Below are positions 7,801 through 15,904 of a DNA stretch of 32,001 bases, one piece after another. The notes beneath the pieces were generated by a model. That model did not search any database. It was not told where the DNA came from and worked only from the letters and a program-made list of their open reading frames with translations. The stretch covers positions 1-32,001 of the forward strand of contig NZ_JAHKQA010000028.1 in NCBI RefSeq assembly GCF_018860705.1, in the 5' to 3' direction. The translations under genes were made by a program, and so were the position numbers. Position 1 is the stretch's first letter. Every line of letters starts with the position of its first letter. This DNA is from Citreicella sp. C3M06. Lineage in GTDB: Bacteria; Pseudomonadota; Alphaproteobacteria; Rhodobacterales; Rhodobacteraceae.

Positions 7801-7944
7801 AATGCGCAGAAATCCATCGGTACCGGCATGCTTGGCGGGATCATCTTTTCCGCGGTGATCGGGGTCATCATGGTGCCGGTCTTCTATGTCGCGGTGATCA
7901 AGACGACCGAACTGTTCAGCAAACGCAAGGCGGTGGCACAATGA
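4837..7944 (+). CDS. RND multidrug efflux pump, HAE1 (AcrB) family
   Basis: 1035 residues, standard for AcrB-type proton/drug antiporters. I start at MAAFFIHRPVFAWVLA (4837); the frame is open further upstream but that would overlap the adaptor gene. It has twelve membrane segments with two large periplasmic loops. The proton-relay aspartates are D406 and D407 in LLVDDAIVVVENVERV (AcrB D407/D408). The Arg of RLRPILMTS (AcrB R971) is kept. The position of AcrB Lys940 is Arg here (R932 in GLAARNAILIVEFAE), a conservative but unusual change at a key residue. The final codons overlap the channel gene by ATGA, indicating coupled translation. A full-length open frame on the other strand is a codon-bias shadow. 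Confidence 0.95.
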   Translation: MAAFFIHRPVFAWVLAIATMLLGAFSMSSLSISQYPDIAPTTVRITATYTGASAETVENSVTSVIEDGLTGLDGLTYMISSSSEGSSSVSLTFDDSIDPDMAQVQVQNKLQLVESQLPDTVTNNGVSVTRSTSSILLVGALVSEDDSYTSLELGDVLSSTIEDAVQRTDGVGSINSFGTEYAMRIWLNPERLYQYQLTASDVTSAVSEQNTNVTVGSLGDQPVSKGQQFTVSLSAQSQLQSVEDFQNILLKTESDGSAIYLADVATVELAEEDYGSVSRFNGHPAAGFAVNLSTGANAVDTAERVREVMNSLSSALPEGISVEYPYDTSPFVEQSIEQVYETLIEAIVLVFIVIFVFLQSWRATIIPTIAVPVVLLGTFGVLSAFGMSINTLSMFALVLAIGLLVDDAIVVVENVERVMEEEGLDAKTATEKSMGEISSALVGIVMVLSAVFLPMAFMDGSTGVIYKQFSVTIISAMVLSLFVALILTPAMCAQLLKPGHGKTPVAPLRWFNTGLDRLIGGYGSTVGRLALRPFRMVIVLALVGVGAYWIYDRLPSSFLPTEDQGVLMTMVELPQGSTVQQTQNTIEQIEQYLLTEESEGVASVFANVGFSFSGSGQNYGILFIKLKDYDERPGIDAGDIMMRANQRFAQSRLGSIFVLQPPAIPGLGTSSGFTMYLVDQGGAGQEALSTAADQLVALGNQDGRVTNLRGNDDATEPALKLRIDQQRAEALGVSLSDVNDMLSTVFSGSYVNDFPLGNDLREVIVQGGADWRMQPSDVDHWYVRNDTSEMVPLTAFMSQEWEMITPKLARYGGTRALEISGEAVSGTSSGDAMDLMEELAGELDGSYAAAWTGLSYQERLSGDQEAILYSISALVVFLCLAALYESWAVPFAVMLSVPVGILGALATTWYFGQSNDVYFKVGLLTTIGLAARNAILIVEFAETLRAKGMTLIEATTSAARQRLRPILMTSLAFGFGILPLVLASGAGANAQKSIGTGMLGGIIFSAVIGVIMVPVFYVAVIKTTELFSKRKAVAQ

Positions 7945-9299
7945 AGACGCGTTCCCTTCTGCTCAGCCTGCTTCTCGCAGGCTGCGCTGTCGGCCCGGAG
8001 TATCAACGCCCCGAGGTCGCCCTGCAAACCCGCTTTGTCGAGGGCAGCGCGGAAACCATCGGCGCCATCGCGGCCCAGCGGTGGTGGCTGGATTACAAGG
8101 ACCCAACCCTGACCGAGCTGGTCACACGCGGTCTTGCTCAGAACCTTGACGTGATGGCCGCCATCGAGGCCATCCGGCAGGCGCAGGCGGAATTGCGCGA
8201 GACGGGCGTGAATTCCGCCGTCGACGGATCGCTTTCGGGCGCCCGCACCACGTCGGGCGGCGACGGGTTCGACGGGTCAAGCACCATCGACAGCGGTGAG
8301 CTGGATGCCTCTATGGTCATCGACCTGTTCGGCGGCATCCGGCGGGAACGCGAAGCCGCCCAAGCATCGTTGACGGCCGCACGGGCCGAGGCGGAAACCG
8401 TCCGGCTGGCGTGGCTGGCCGAGCTGATTTCAGCCTATGCGGATGCGCGCTATTACCAAGAGGTTCTGGCGCTCACCCGCACGACGATCAGAACGCGCAC
8501 CGAAACGGTCGCAATCATCCAGCGCCAGTTCGAGGCGGGGGCAACGACAGAATACGAGCTCGCCGAAGCGGAGGCGTTGCTGTCGACCGCTCGGGCAAGT
8601 TTGCCGGAATACGCCGCGCTGTTTGACGCGAATGTCTACGCGATTGCGACCCTGCTCAACGAACCCGCTGCGCCAATCATGGCACAGATGCAGAAGGGCG
8701 CGCCGCAATTGTCCACCCCCGGAGGCGACAGCACCGGCGTGCCCGCCGACCTGCTGCGCAACCGCCCCGATGTGCGCAGCGCCGAAGCCGATCTTGCGGA
8801 GGCCGTGGCGAACGTTGGCGTGACGGAAGCCGCGCTTTACCCCTCGCTGTCGCTGAGCGGCAGCGTTGGCCGCTCGGACGGCGCGGACAGCTGGAGCTTT
8901 GCTCCCGCGCTGTCGCTGCCGGTGTTCAACCAGGGGCAGCTTCGCGCAAGCCGCGATGCGCAGATCTCGGTCGCGAAACAGGCAGAAATCACGTGGCGTA
9001 GCGCCGTGTCATCCGCCGTCGAAGACGTGCAGGTCGCCCGATCCAACCTGTCCCACTATCGGCAACGGGCCTCGCTATTGCGCACGGCGGCCAGTGATTA
9101 TGACCGCGCGCTGAGCTTGGCGCAGGAAAACTATCGCAAAGGGGCCATCACCCTGCTCGACCTGCTCGACACCGACCGGAGCGCGGCTTCTGCGCGGATC
9201 TCGGCGGCCTCGGCGGTGAATGACGCGGCTCAGGCGTGGGCCACGCTCAAGATCGCCACCGGTTCTGGCGCTGCTGTGAGCGGGCAGCCCGGCGGGTAA
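7941..9299 (+). CDS. Outer-membrane efflux lipoprotein (OprM/NodT family)
   Basis: 452 residues. A lipoprotein signal, MKTRSLLLSLLLAGC, has the lipobox LAGC with Cys15 as the lipidated residue, followed by AVGPEYQRPEV, the usual start of NodT/OprM channels. Two outer-membrane-efflux repeats follow (about 60-240 and 260-440). The typical markers are AQRWWLDYKDPTLTELV, LLRNRPDVRSAEADLAEAVANVGVTEAALYPSLSLSGSVG (quoted in parts: LRNRPDVR, AALYPSLSLSG) and LDLLDTDRSAASA. It forms the trimeric duct through the outer membrane and periplasm for the pump encoded just upstream, with which it overlaps by four bases. Confidence 0.94.
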   Translation: MKTRSLLLSLLLAGCAVGPEYQRPEVALQTRFVEGSAETIGAIAAQRWWLDYKDPTLTELVTRGLAQNLDVMAAIEAIRQAQAELRETGVNSAVDGSLSGARTTSGGDGFDGSSTIDSGELDASMVIDLFGGIRREREAAQASLTAARAEAETVRLAWLAELISAYADARYYQEVLALTRTTIRTRTETVAIIQRQFEAGATTEYELAEAEALLSTARASLPEYAALFDANVYAIATLLNEPAAPIMAQMQKGAPQLSTPGGDSTGVPADLLRNRPDVRSAEADLAEAVANVGVTEAALYPSLSLSGSVGRSDGADSWSFAPALSLPVFNQGQLRASRDAQISVAKQAEITWRSAVSSAVEDVQVARSNLSHYRQRASLLRTAASDYDRALSLAQENYRKGAITLLDLLDTDRSAASARISAASAVNDAAQAWATLKIATGSGAAVSGQPGG

Positions 9300-9372
9300 T
9301 CGTAATTTCTAAAACGCAAACATATGCGCAGCCAAGACAGATTGCGCGACGGACACAGGCGATGAAAGGCCT

Positions 9373-10107
9373 TTGAAACTGATGAGACATTTGGGAAAAA
9401 TCGCGCTTCTGGTTGCCGTTCTCGGCCTGTGCGGCGCGGCGCTGATCCTGTTTGGCGCACAGCTGGGGCTGTGGCTGCCAGTCACGGGCTTTGGGCTTTA
9501 TCGCAACTATTTCAACACGCTTGCCATGGTCATCGCCGTGGTGGGGGTGATCGCGCTGCTCATCCATGTCCTGCGCAAGGAACGCGGTGGCATGCTGGCT
9601 GGCGCGATTGCCACGATTGTCGGCCTTGCTCTGCTTGCGCCGATGGCGGCCTCCACGCTCAACCCGGCGCCGCGTGCCGCGCCGATCCACGACATTTCGA
9701 CCGATACCACCAACCCGCCCTTGTTCGAGGTGCTGGATGACACCCGCGAGGGGGCCAGCAACACGCTCGATTATGGCGGGCCGGAACTGGCCGAGGCACA
9801 GGCACAGGCCTATCCCGATATCGCCCCGCTGGAAACGGACCTGCCCGCAGATGCCGCGTTTGAGCGCGCGCTGGAAGTTGCGCAGGACATGGGCTGGGAG
9901 ATCGTCGCCTCGGACACCGAGCGTCTTCGCTTTGAGGCCGTTGCCCGGACCTCTGTCTTCTACTTTGCCGATGACGTTGTCCTTGTCGTGACCGCCCAGG
10001 ACGGTGGCAGCCGTGTCGACATGCGCAGCGTCTCTCGCGTGGGGCGCAGCGACCAAGGTGTGAACGCCGCGCGTATCCGCGATTTCCAGCAGCGGTTCGC
10101 CGGTTAA
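9373..10107 (+). CDS. DUF1499 membrane protein
   Basis: 244 residues from the TTG at 9373. An ATG at 9382 is an alternative giving 241 residues; AAAGG at 9365-9369 sits too close for the first and somewhat far for the second. The N-terminal part has three hydrophobic segments (about 8-28, 42-65 and 73-93). A soluble domain follows with LPADAAFERALEVAQDMGWEIV, RLRFEAVARTSVFYFADDVVLVV and GGSRVDMRSVSRVGRSDQGVNAARI. The last blocks are the DUF1499 signature (R-S-x-S-R-V-G-x-S-D-x-G-x-N-A-x-R-I). The function of the family is not established. It follows the pump genes by 73 bp and may be part of the same envelope-related unit. Confidence 0.85.
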   Translation: MKLMRHLGKIALLVAVLGLCGAALILFGAQLGLWLPVTGFGLYRNYFNTLAMVIAVVGVIALLIHVLRKERGGMLAGAIATIVGLALLAPMAASTLNPAPRAAPIHDISTDTTNPPLFEVLDDTREGASNTLDYGGPELAEAQAQAYPDIAPLETDLPADAAFERALEVAQDMGWEIVASDTERLRFEAVARTSVFYFADDVVLVVTAQDGGSRVDMRSVSRVGRSDQGVNAARIRDFQQRFAG

Positions 10108-10183
10108 CCTGCGGGGGTTTGCGAATACTCCGCGGCCGCTGCAGGCCGCGGAGACTGCGGAAAACGGGTACTGAAAGCGCCAC

Positions 10184-11968
10184 ATGGCTGAAACAGCGGA
10201 CATGACCCATCTTCGGACGGGCAGCATCGGGGCAACACCGTGGCGTGATCGGCTGCTGCACCACAAATGGGCCCTTCTGGCGATCCTGCTTTGCCAGATG
10301 GGGCAGGTCACGGCCTCGCTGCTTTTGCCCAGTTTCAGCGCCGATATCATCGATATCGGGATTGGCGGCCAAGACGCCTCGGCCATTCGATACTACGGCG
10401 GGCTGATGGGCGTGGCCGCTGCGGCTCAGCTGGCGCTGAGCGGCACGGCGGCCTTTCTCGGGGCCACTGTTGCCTATCGCATCGGGCAAAGCCTGCGAGA
10501 GGATGTCTTCGCCAAGGTTCATGGGCTGGCCCTGTCGCAGGTACAGGGCTTTACCGTCGGTTCGCTGATCACGCGCTGTACCAACGACGTTCTACAGGTC
10601 CAGTCGATGTTGATCATGGCCCTTACCATGATCGTCGTCGCCCCGATCATGGGTGTTGGAAGCGCGGTCATGGCGGTGCGTCAGGATGCACAGCTTTCGT
10701 GGCTTTTGCTGGTTTCCGTTCCCGTTCTGGCGGGGCTCATCGGGTTTCTGACCATCAAGGCCGTGCCGCTCTACCAACGGATGCAGACGCAGCTTGATCG
10801 TGTGAACAGCATCTTGCGAGAACAGATCGAGGGCATTCGCGTCATTCGCGCCTTTCTGCAACAACCGCGCGAGGCCGGGCGTTTCGCCAAGGCGAATGCC
10901 GACCTGACCGGCACGGCGATTCATGCGGGCCGGTTGATGGCGATGATCATGCCCTCGCTCACCGCCGTGATGCAGCTGACATCGGTCGCACTGATCTGGG
11001 CAGGGGCCAGCCGGGTGCGCGACGGCGATCTTGAGATTGGCGCTCTCATCGCCTTTCTGTCCTATGTCGCGCTGATCCTCATCGGGGTGATGATGATGGG
11101 TCTGATGATCGTCATGCTTCCGCGTGCGCTCGTCAGCGCCCGGCGCATTACCGAATTGTTGCAAAGCCCTGTCGAAGTTGGTCCGCCATCCGATCCCAAA
11201 CCCCTGCCGCCGCGCGGCTCCGGGCTTCACCTGCGGCTTGAGGAGGTCGGGTTCGGTTATCCCGGCGCCGAGGCGATGGTCATCGAAAACATCACCTTCG
11301 ATGTTGGCCCCGGCGAAACCCTTGGCATCATTGGCGCGACGGGATCGGGGAAATCCACCATCGTGAACCTGATCGCGCGGCTCAACGATCCGGGCACCGG
11401 GCGCGTCACGCTGGGCGGCGTCGATCTGCGTGACGCCGCGCCGGACGAGTTCGCGTCTCATATCGGCTATGTTCCGCAAAAGGCCTATCTTTTCTCGGGC
11501 ACGGTCGCGGACAGCCTGCGGCTAGGAAATGCCGGGGCGGATGAGGCCACGCTGTGGAACGCGCTGGAGGTTGCGCAAGCTGCCGATTTCGTCCGCGCCA
11601 TGCCCGACGGCCTCATGTCCCCCGTGGCGCAGGGCGGGACGAACTTTTCAGGTGGCCAGCGTCAAAGGCTTGCCATCGCGCGCGCGCTTGTGTGCGACGC
11701 GGATCTGTACCTCTTCGATGACAGCTTTTCCGCGCTCGATCAGGCGACGGATCGCAAGCTGCGCGCGGCGCTCAGACAGGCCGTCGGCCATGCCGCCACG
11801 GTGATCGTCAGCCAGCGCGTGGCGTCGATCCGCGATGCGGACCGGATCCTTGTCATCGAAAAGGGGCAGATGGTCGGGCTGGGGCCGCATGAGACGCTGA
11901 TGCAGACATGCCCGGTCTACGCGGAAACCGTCCATTCGCAGGCCCGCCCCGAGGAGGACGCGGCATGA
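10184..11968 (+). CDS. ABC exporter half-transporter with degenerate ATP site
   Basis: 594 residues: six membrane helices (about 25-315), then a nucleotide-binding domain. Walker A is GATGSGKS (384-391) and the signature is FSGGQ (488-492). Walker B reads LYLFDDSFSALD, so the catalytic Glu is Asp (D513). The switch histidine is Gln (Q544 in IVSQRVASIRDAD). Both changes mark the non-hydrolysing site of heterodimeric exporters such as TM287/TM288 and LmrC/LmrD, where the partner supplies the working site. The next gene overlaps by four bases and is that partner. The substrate is unknown; such pairs export lipids, peptides or drugs from the inner membrane. Confidence 0.93.
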   Translation: MAETADMTHLRTGSIGATPWRDRLLHHKWALLAILLCQMGQVTASLLLPSFSADIIDIGIGGQDASAIRYYGGLMGVAAAAQLALSGTAAFLGATVAYRIGQSLREDVFAKVHGLALSQVQGFTVGSLITRCTNDVLQVQSMLIMALTMIVVAPIMGVGSAVMAVRQDAQLSWLLLVSVPVLAGLIGFLTIKAVPLYQRMQTQLDRVNSILREQIEGIRVIRAFLQQPREAGRFAKANADLTGTAIHAGRLMAMIMPSLTAVMQLTSVALIWAGASRVRDGDLEIGALIAFLSYVALILIGVMMMGLMIVMLPRALVSARRITELLQSPVEVGPPSDPKPLPPRGSGLHLRLEEVGFGYPGAEAMVIENITFDVGPGETLGIIGATGSGKSTIVNLIARLNDPGTGRVTLGGVDLRDAAPDEFASHIGYVPQKAYLFSGTVADSLRLGNAGADEATLWNALEVAQAADFVRAMPDGLMSPVAQGGTNFSGGQRQRLAIARALVCDADLYLFDDSFSALDQATDRKLRAALRQAVGHAATVIVSQRVASIRDADRILVIEKGQMVGLGPHETLMQTCPVYAETVHSQARPEEDAA

Positions 11969-13809
11969 GCATGGCGCAGGACCGCAAACTCGAAACCGTT
12001 TCGAGGACACAGACAAGCACCCCCGGACCAAGAACACCCGGCGGCTCGCTCGCGGGCGAGAAACCAAAGGCGGCGGGGGATGCGGCGCGGCGGATCTGGG
12101 CGGCCTTTGGCAGCAACCGCAAGATCCTCATCGTGACGGTTTTGCTGAGCCTTGGCAGCGTCATCGGCAGTTCCATCGGCCCTTGGCAACTGGGGCTTGC
12201 CACCGACCTTCTGGTCAGCGACGACTTTACGCTGTCGGCTCTCATGCGCCAGCTTCTGATCGTGGCGGCGATCTATCTCAGCGCCTCTGGCCTCAATTTC
12301 GCTCAGGCGTGGCTGGTCAACGATCTGGTCCAGAACATGGGGCGCGATCTGCGCCATGCCGCGCAGGCCAAGCTTGCCCGGGTTCCGCTCAAATGGTTCG
12401 ACACCCAGCCTCGCGGCGAGGTTCTGTCGCGCTTCACCAACGATATCGACAACATGGTGCAGAACCTGCAACAGGTCGCCAGTCAGGCGATGTTGATGCT
12501 GATGACCATCATCGGGGTGCTCGCCATGATGGTGCTGCTCTCGGTTCCGCTTGCCGTGGCCGCGATCATAGCAATCGGCGTTTCGATCGGGGCAACGCGT
12601 CTGCTAAGCCGTGCGGCGCAGCCGAGATATGCCGAGCAATGGCGTGAAACCGGCCATCTGAATTCACTGGTCGAAGAAACCTTTACCGGTCAGGCCTTGA
12701 TCCGGGTCTATGGCGCGCGGGACCGTGTGGACCAGCGCTTTGCCGACAAGAACACCGCCCTGACCACCGCAAGCATGCGCGCGCAGGTCTTTGCCAGCCT
12801 GATCCAGCCCGTGACGATGTTCGTGAACAACTTTGCCTATATCGTGGTGGTTGTTTTCGGAGCGTTTCAGGTGCTTGCTGGGGCGTTCAGCATTGGCGGG
12901 GTGCAGGCCTTCATCCAATATATCCGCCAGATCGGCCAGCCGATTTCGCAGCTTGGAAGCATGGCGGCACAGGTGCAATCGGCGCTCGCCTCGGCAGAGC
13001 GGGTTTTCGAATTGCTGGATGCGCCCGAACTGTCCACCGACGCCGCGAAGACCGGGCTGGTCTTGCCGGTCCGGGGTCATGTGCGGTTTGAACATGTGGG
13101 CTTTCGCTACCGCGCCGATCAGCCGCTGTTCGAGAACGTCAGCCTTGAGGCCGCACCAGGGCAGATGCTGGCCATCGTCGGGCCGACCGGCGCGGGAAAG
13201 ACCACCCTCGTCAACCTGCTGATCCGCTTTTACGACATCGACAGCGGGGTGATCTGGCTTGATGGCAAGGATATCGCCGCCATGCCGCGCGACGATCTGC
13301 GCCGCGCGATGGCGATGGTGTTGCAGGATGCGTGGCTGTTTACCGGGACGATCCATGACAACATCGCCTATGGCTGCCCCGAGGCCACGCGCGAACAGGT
13401 CATCGCCGCCGCAAAACGCTGTCATGTGGATGACTTCGTCTGCACCCTTCCCGAGGGGTACGACACGGTTCTAAGCAATGGCGGTACAAGCCTTTCGCAG
13501 GGCCAGCGGCAGCTCATGACGATTGCGCGGGCCTTCCTGCTCGATGCCCCGATCCTCATCCTCGACGAAGCCACAAGCTCGGTCGACACCCGTACGGAAA
13601 TGCTGATCCAGACCGCCATGGCCGATCTGCGTCAGGGCCGCACGAGTTTCGTCATCGCGCACCGGCTGTCGACCATCCGGGACGCGGACATGATCGTCTA
13701 CATGGAGGATGGAACTGTGCGCGAGACCGGTACGCACGACCAGCTCATGGCGCTGGAAGGGGGGTATTGGCACCTCCAGACCGGAACAAAAGGGGCGAGC
13801 CCCCACTAG
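11965..13809 (+). CDS. ABC exporter half-transporter, catalytically competent partner
   Basis: 614 residues from the ATG at 11965, which overlaps the previous stop (ATGA) and follows GAGGAGG at 11951-11957; a longer frame starting at 11908 would lie inside the upstream gene. It carries an N-terminal Pro/Gly-rich cytosolic tail of about 50 residues, six membrane helices, then a nucleotide-binding domain. Walker A is GPTGAGKT (406-413), Walker B is ILDEATSSVD with E535 present, and the switch His is H566 in VIAHRLSTIRDAD. The signature is LSQGQ (510-514), not LSGGQ. A degenerate signature here pairs with the degenerate Walker B of the partner, exactly what a heterodimer with one consensus and one deviant site requires. 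Confidence 0.93.
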   Translation: MSMAQDRKLETVSRTQTSTPGPRTPGGSLAGEKPKAAGDAARRIWAAFGSNRKILIVTVLLSLGSVIGSSIGPWQLGLATDLLVSDDFTLSALMRQLLIVAAIYLSASGLNFAQAWLVNDLVQNMGRDLRHAAQAKLARVPLKWFDTQPRGEVLSRFTNDIDNMVQNLQQVASQAMLMLMTIIGVLAMMVLLSVPLAVAAIIAIGVSIGATRLLSRAAQPRYAEQWRETGHLNSLVEETFTGQALIRVYGARDRVDQRFADKNTALTTASMRAQVFASLIQPVTMFVNNFAYIVVVVFGAFQVLAGAFSIGGVQAFIQYIRQIGQPISQLGSMAAQVQSALASAERVFELLDAPELSTDAAKTGLVLPVRGHVRFEHVGFRYRADQPLFENVSLEAAPGQMLAIVGPTGAGKTTLVNLLIRFYDIDSGVIWLDGKDIAAMPRDDLRRAMAMVLQDAWLFTGTIHDNIAYGCPEATREQVIAAAKRCHVDDFVCTLPEGYDTVLSNGGTSLSQGQRQLMTIARAFLLDAPILILDEATSSVDTRTEMLIQTAMADLRQGRTSFVIAHRLSTIRDADMIVYMEDGTVRETGTHDQLMALEGGYWHLQTGTKGASPH

Positions 13810-13840
13810 GCCTGAACCGAGATCAAGAAAGGACTGACCG

Positions 13841-14380
13841 ATGAGACAGAACACTTCCGTTTACACCGCCGTCATTACCGCCGCGTTGAGCATCGCAATG
13901 CCGCAAACCTTGCTTGCCGAAGCGCCGACCATCCAGCCCGACGGGCCGCTGATCCACCTTGCGGACAACCTCGACGAAGAGGCCATGCTCGGCTGGTGCA
14001 TCGATACCGAGGGCCACGGCGAGAGCGACAAACTGCACGCGCATTCCTGCAAGCCGACCGGCGAAGACGTGCTGTTTTCCTATGAACCGGGCACCGGGAT
14101 GATCGAATCCGCGACCTATGCCGGCCAATGCATGGTCTACAACGCGCCGGACGATGCCGAGAACCCCTTTGGCCTGATCGACTGTGACGAAGGGGATGAG
14201 GCGCAGAAATTCGCGTATGACGAGACCAGCATGGAACTTCATCTGGCCTCGGATGCGGCGCAATGCGTGACCGTCGCGCCGACCATTGACGATGCGGGCC
14301 CGTTCCAGTCGCGCGATCTTATCCTTGCCGCCTGCGATGATCTGGATCCGAGCTTCAAGCAATGGGTCGTTCGCGACTGA
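13841..14380 (+). CDS. Secreted beta-trefoil (ricin B-like) lectin-type protein
   Basis: 179 residues; start supported by AAGAAAGGA 8-16 bases upstream. A signal peptide covers residues 1-27 (cut near LLAEA). The mature part has three similar units, each with a Cys pair: C53/C70, C97/C115 and C142/C165. Each unit ends near an aromatic motif (LFSYEP, QKFAYDE at 122-128, KQWVVRD at 173-179). The three-fold pattern with QxF/QxW-like ends is that of ricin-B beta-trefoil domains, which often bind sugars. I infer a periplasmic or secreted carbohydrate-binding protein. It is 31 bp after the ABC exporter, which might be coincidence or might indicate a shared envelope role. Confidence 0.6.
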   Translation: MRQNTSVYTAVITAALSIAMPQTLLAEAPTIQPDGPLIHLADNLDEEAMLGWCIDTEGHGESDKLHAHSCKPTGEDVLFSYEPGTGMIESATYAGQCMVYNAPDDAENPFGLIDCDEGDEAQKFAYDETSMELHLASDAAQCVTVAPTIDDAGPFQSRDLILAACDDLDPSFKQWVVRD

Positions 14381-14546
14381 TGAGACGTGCCGGGGCCGGA
14401 TTTCGGCTCCGGCAGCCTCCTCGCATGGGGGTACATGCAACAGACCCGAGGCTTGCGGAGTCTGCGATCGGCACGCTTCCAGCCCGCTATGGATGCACCG
14501 AACAAATTCAAGCTCATTCATCCAGGACAGAAGGATCCCGGACGCC

Positions 14547-15473
14547 ATGACGATCTATAATAACGCGCGTTTTGTGACTGCCGCCGCAATCGTGGTTGCA
14601 GCGACAGCACCGCAGGCCAAGGCACATGACATCACCAACGCGCTTCTGACAGAGCGTGCCGCGACCTGCGCGGACTATGCTGAGGCGAACACCGCCTCGG
14701 CCACCGACCTGTTCACCAAGACACATCATGACGCCGCGGTGACGATTACCACGGACGGGCAGACCTGTACGATCGCCTCGAACGCCGTGCCCAATCACGA
14801 CTTCAACACCGCTGAAGGCTTCTTCAACGGGTTTGCAGAGCAAGATCAGACATATACGATCACGGCCACACCGACCGCGTCGGAAACCCCGACGCCGCTC
14901 TCGCTGCCCATGGACAACGCGGTGTTCCTGAACGGGGTAAAGCTCGATCTGCTTGCGGCCGGATGTTATGGCGTCGGGGACGGCCTGTTCGGGTGTTTCG
15001 ACATGTCCGCGCCCTACCGCTATGATCCGATGGGGACCGCAAGCAACATGTTCGGAACCGATGCGCATAACGCGCATACCCAGAACGACAGCCTGTATCA
15101 TTACCACGGCAACCCAATGGCCCTGTTCGAGCAGGACAACCCGGTTGCGGCGTCGCCGGTCATCGGCTTTGCGGCGGACGGCTTTCCGATCTTCGGCAGC
15201 TATATCAACGACAACGGCACGATCCGCGCGGCCACCACAAGCTATCGCCTGAAATCCGGCACCCGCCCGGACGGCGACGATGGCCCCGGCGGCGCCTATG
15301 ACGGCACCTATATCGATGACTGGGAATACGTCGAAGGGCTCGGCGATCTCGATCAATGCAACGGCATGGTTCAGGACGGCGTCTACGGCTACGTCGTGAC
15401 CGAGGCCTATCCGCATGTCATGGGCTGTTTCACCGGAACCCCTGACCCGTCCTTTGAAAAACCGCGTCCCTGA
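14547..15473 (+). CDS. Secreted YHYH-domain protein
   Basis: 308 residues from the ATG at 14547, with GGACAGAAGGA upstream and a signal peptide (cut after AKA, residue 26). The YHYH domain is clear: SLYHYHGNP at 182-190, preceded by DMSAPYRYDPMG and followed by GFAADGFPIFGSY and, later, DGTYIDDWEYVEGLGDLDQCNG and GVYGYVVTEAYPHVMGCF. This domain occurs in secreted proteins of marine bacteria and other microbes. Its activity is not settled, although the His-rich motif suggests metal binding. It lies 166 bp after the lectin-like gene on the same strand; both are exported proteins. Confidence 0.85.
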   Translation: MTIYNNARFVTAAAIVVAATAPQAKAHDITNALLTERAATCADYAEANTASATDLFTKTHHDAAVTITTDGQTCTIASNAVPNHDFNTAEGFFNGFAEQDQTYTITATPTASETPTPLSLPMDNAVFLNGVKLDLLAAGCYGVGDGLFGCFDMSAPYRYDPMGTASNMFGTDAHNAHTQNDSLYHYHGNPMALFEQDNPVAASPVIGFAADGFPIFGSYINDNGTIRAATTSYRLKSGTRPDGDDGPGGAYDGTYIDDWEYVEGLGDLDQCNGMVQDGVYGYVVTEAYPHVMGCFTGTPDPSFEKPRP

Positions 15474-15517
15474 GCTGTTCTGCAGAAACTGATGTCTGCC
15501 CGCGAAGATGACGGTGA

Positions 15518-15724
15518 GGATCACTGTCGATCTGGTTTGACCGTGATATAATCTAGGTGCCGCCGCCGAGCGACAAGCGCGGTCGGCGGCACAGCTTCGG
15601 TGATGCCGCTATCCAGACCTGCCTGACGATGAAGGTTCTGTTTGGCCCACCGCACCGACAGACCACAGGCTTTGTAGAAAGCCTGCTGCGACTTGCTGGT
15701 ATGGACTGAGCAGTGCCAGATTTC
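15518..15724 (+). pseudogene. IS5-family transposase N-terminal remnant
   Basis: The plus-strand frame reads GSLSIWFDRDII, stop, VPPPSDKRGRRHSFGDAAIQTC, then LTMKVLFGPPHRQTTGFVES, LLRLAGMD, stop, AVPDF. This is the conserved N-terminal part of IS5 transposases (DAAIQTCLTMKVLFG, RQTTGFVESLLRL, VPDFS) with two stop codons. No terminal repeat or palindromic element is visible here. The remaining bases of the gap, 15474-15517 and 15725-15904, show nothing I can identify. Confidence 0.8.
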
Positions 15725-15904
15725 AGCCCCCTTTGCCGCCGTCAGTGAACACCTGACGTCAGCCTGCCGTATCGCGGAGGAACCGGGCCACGGAACCTGC
15801 TGATCCCCCCCAGCGCCCGGTCACTCCTCGCGTAGCTGAATGACAATGGCTGAAAAGCCTCCTAAACTCCGGGTCATTGCAAACTATCTCTTGGATAGAC
15901 CCTG

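Noticed and set aside
4834-7941. A 1035-codon open frame on the minus strand exactly opposite the RND pump gene
   Set aside because: It has no recognisable domain, is extremely rich in Arg, His, Asp and Gln, and follows from the third-position GC bias of the pump gene. The plus strand is clearly the coding one.
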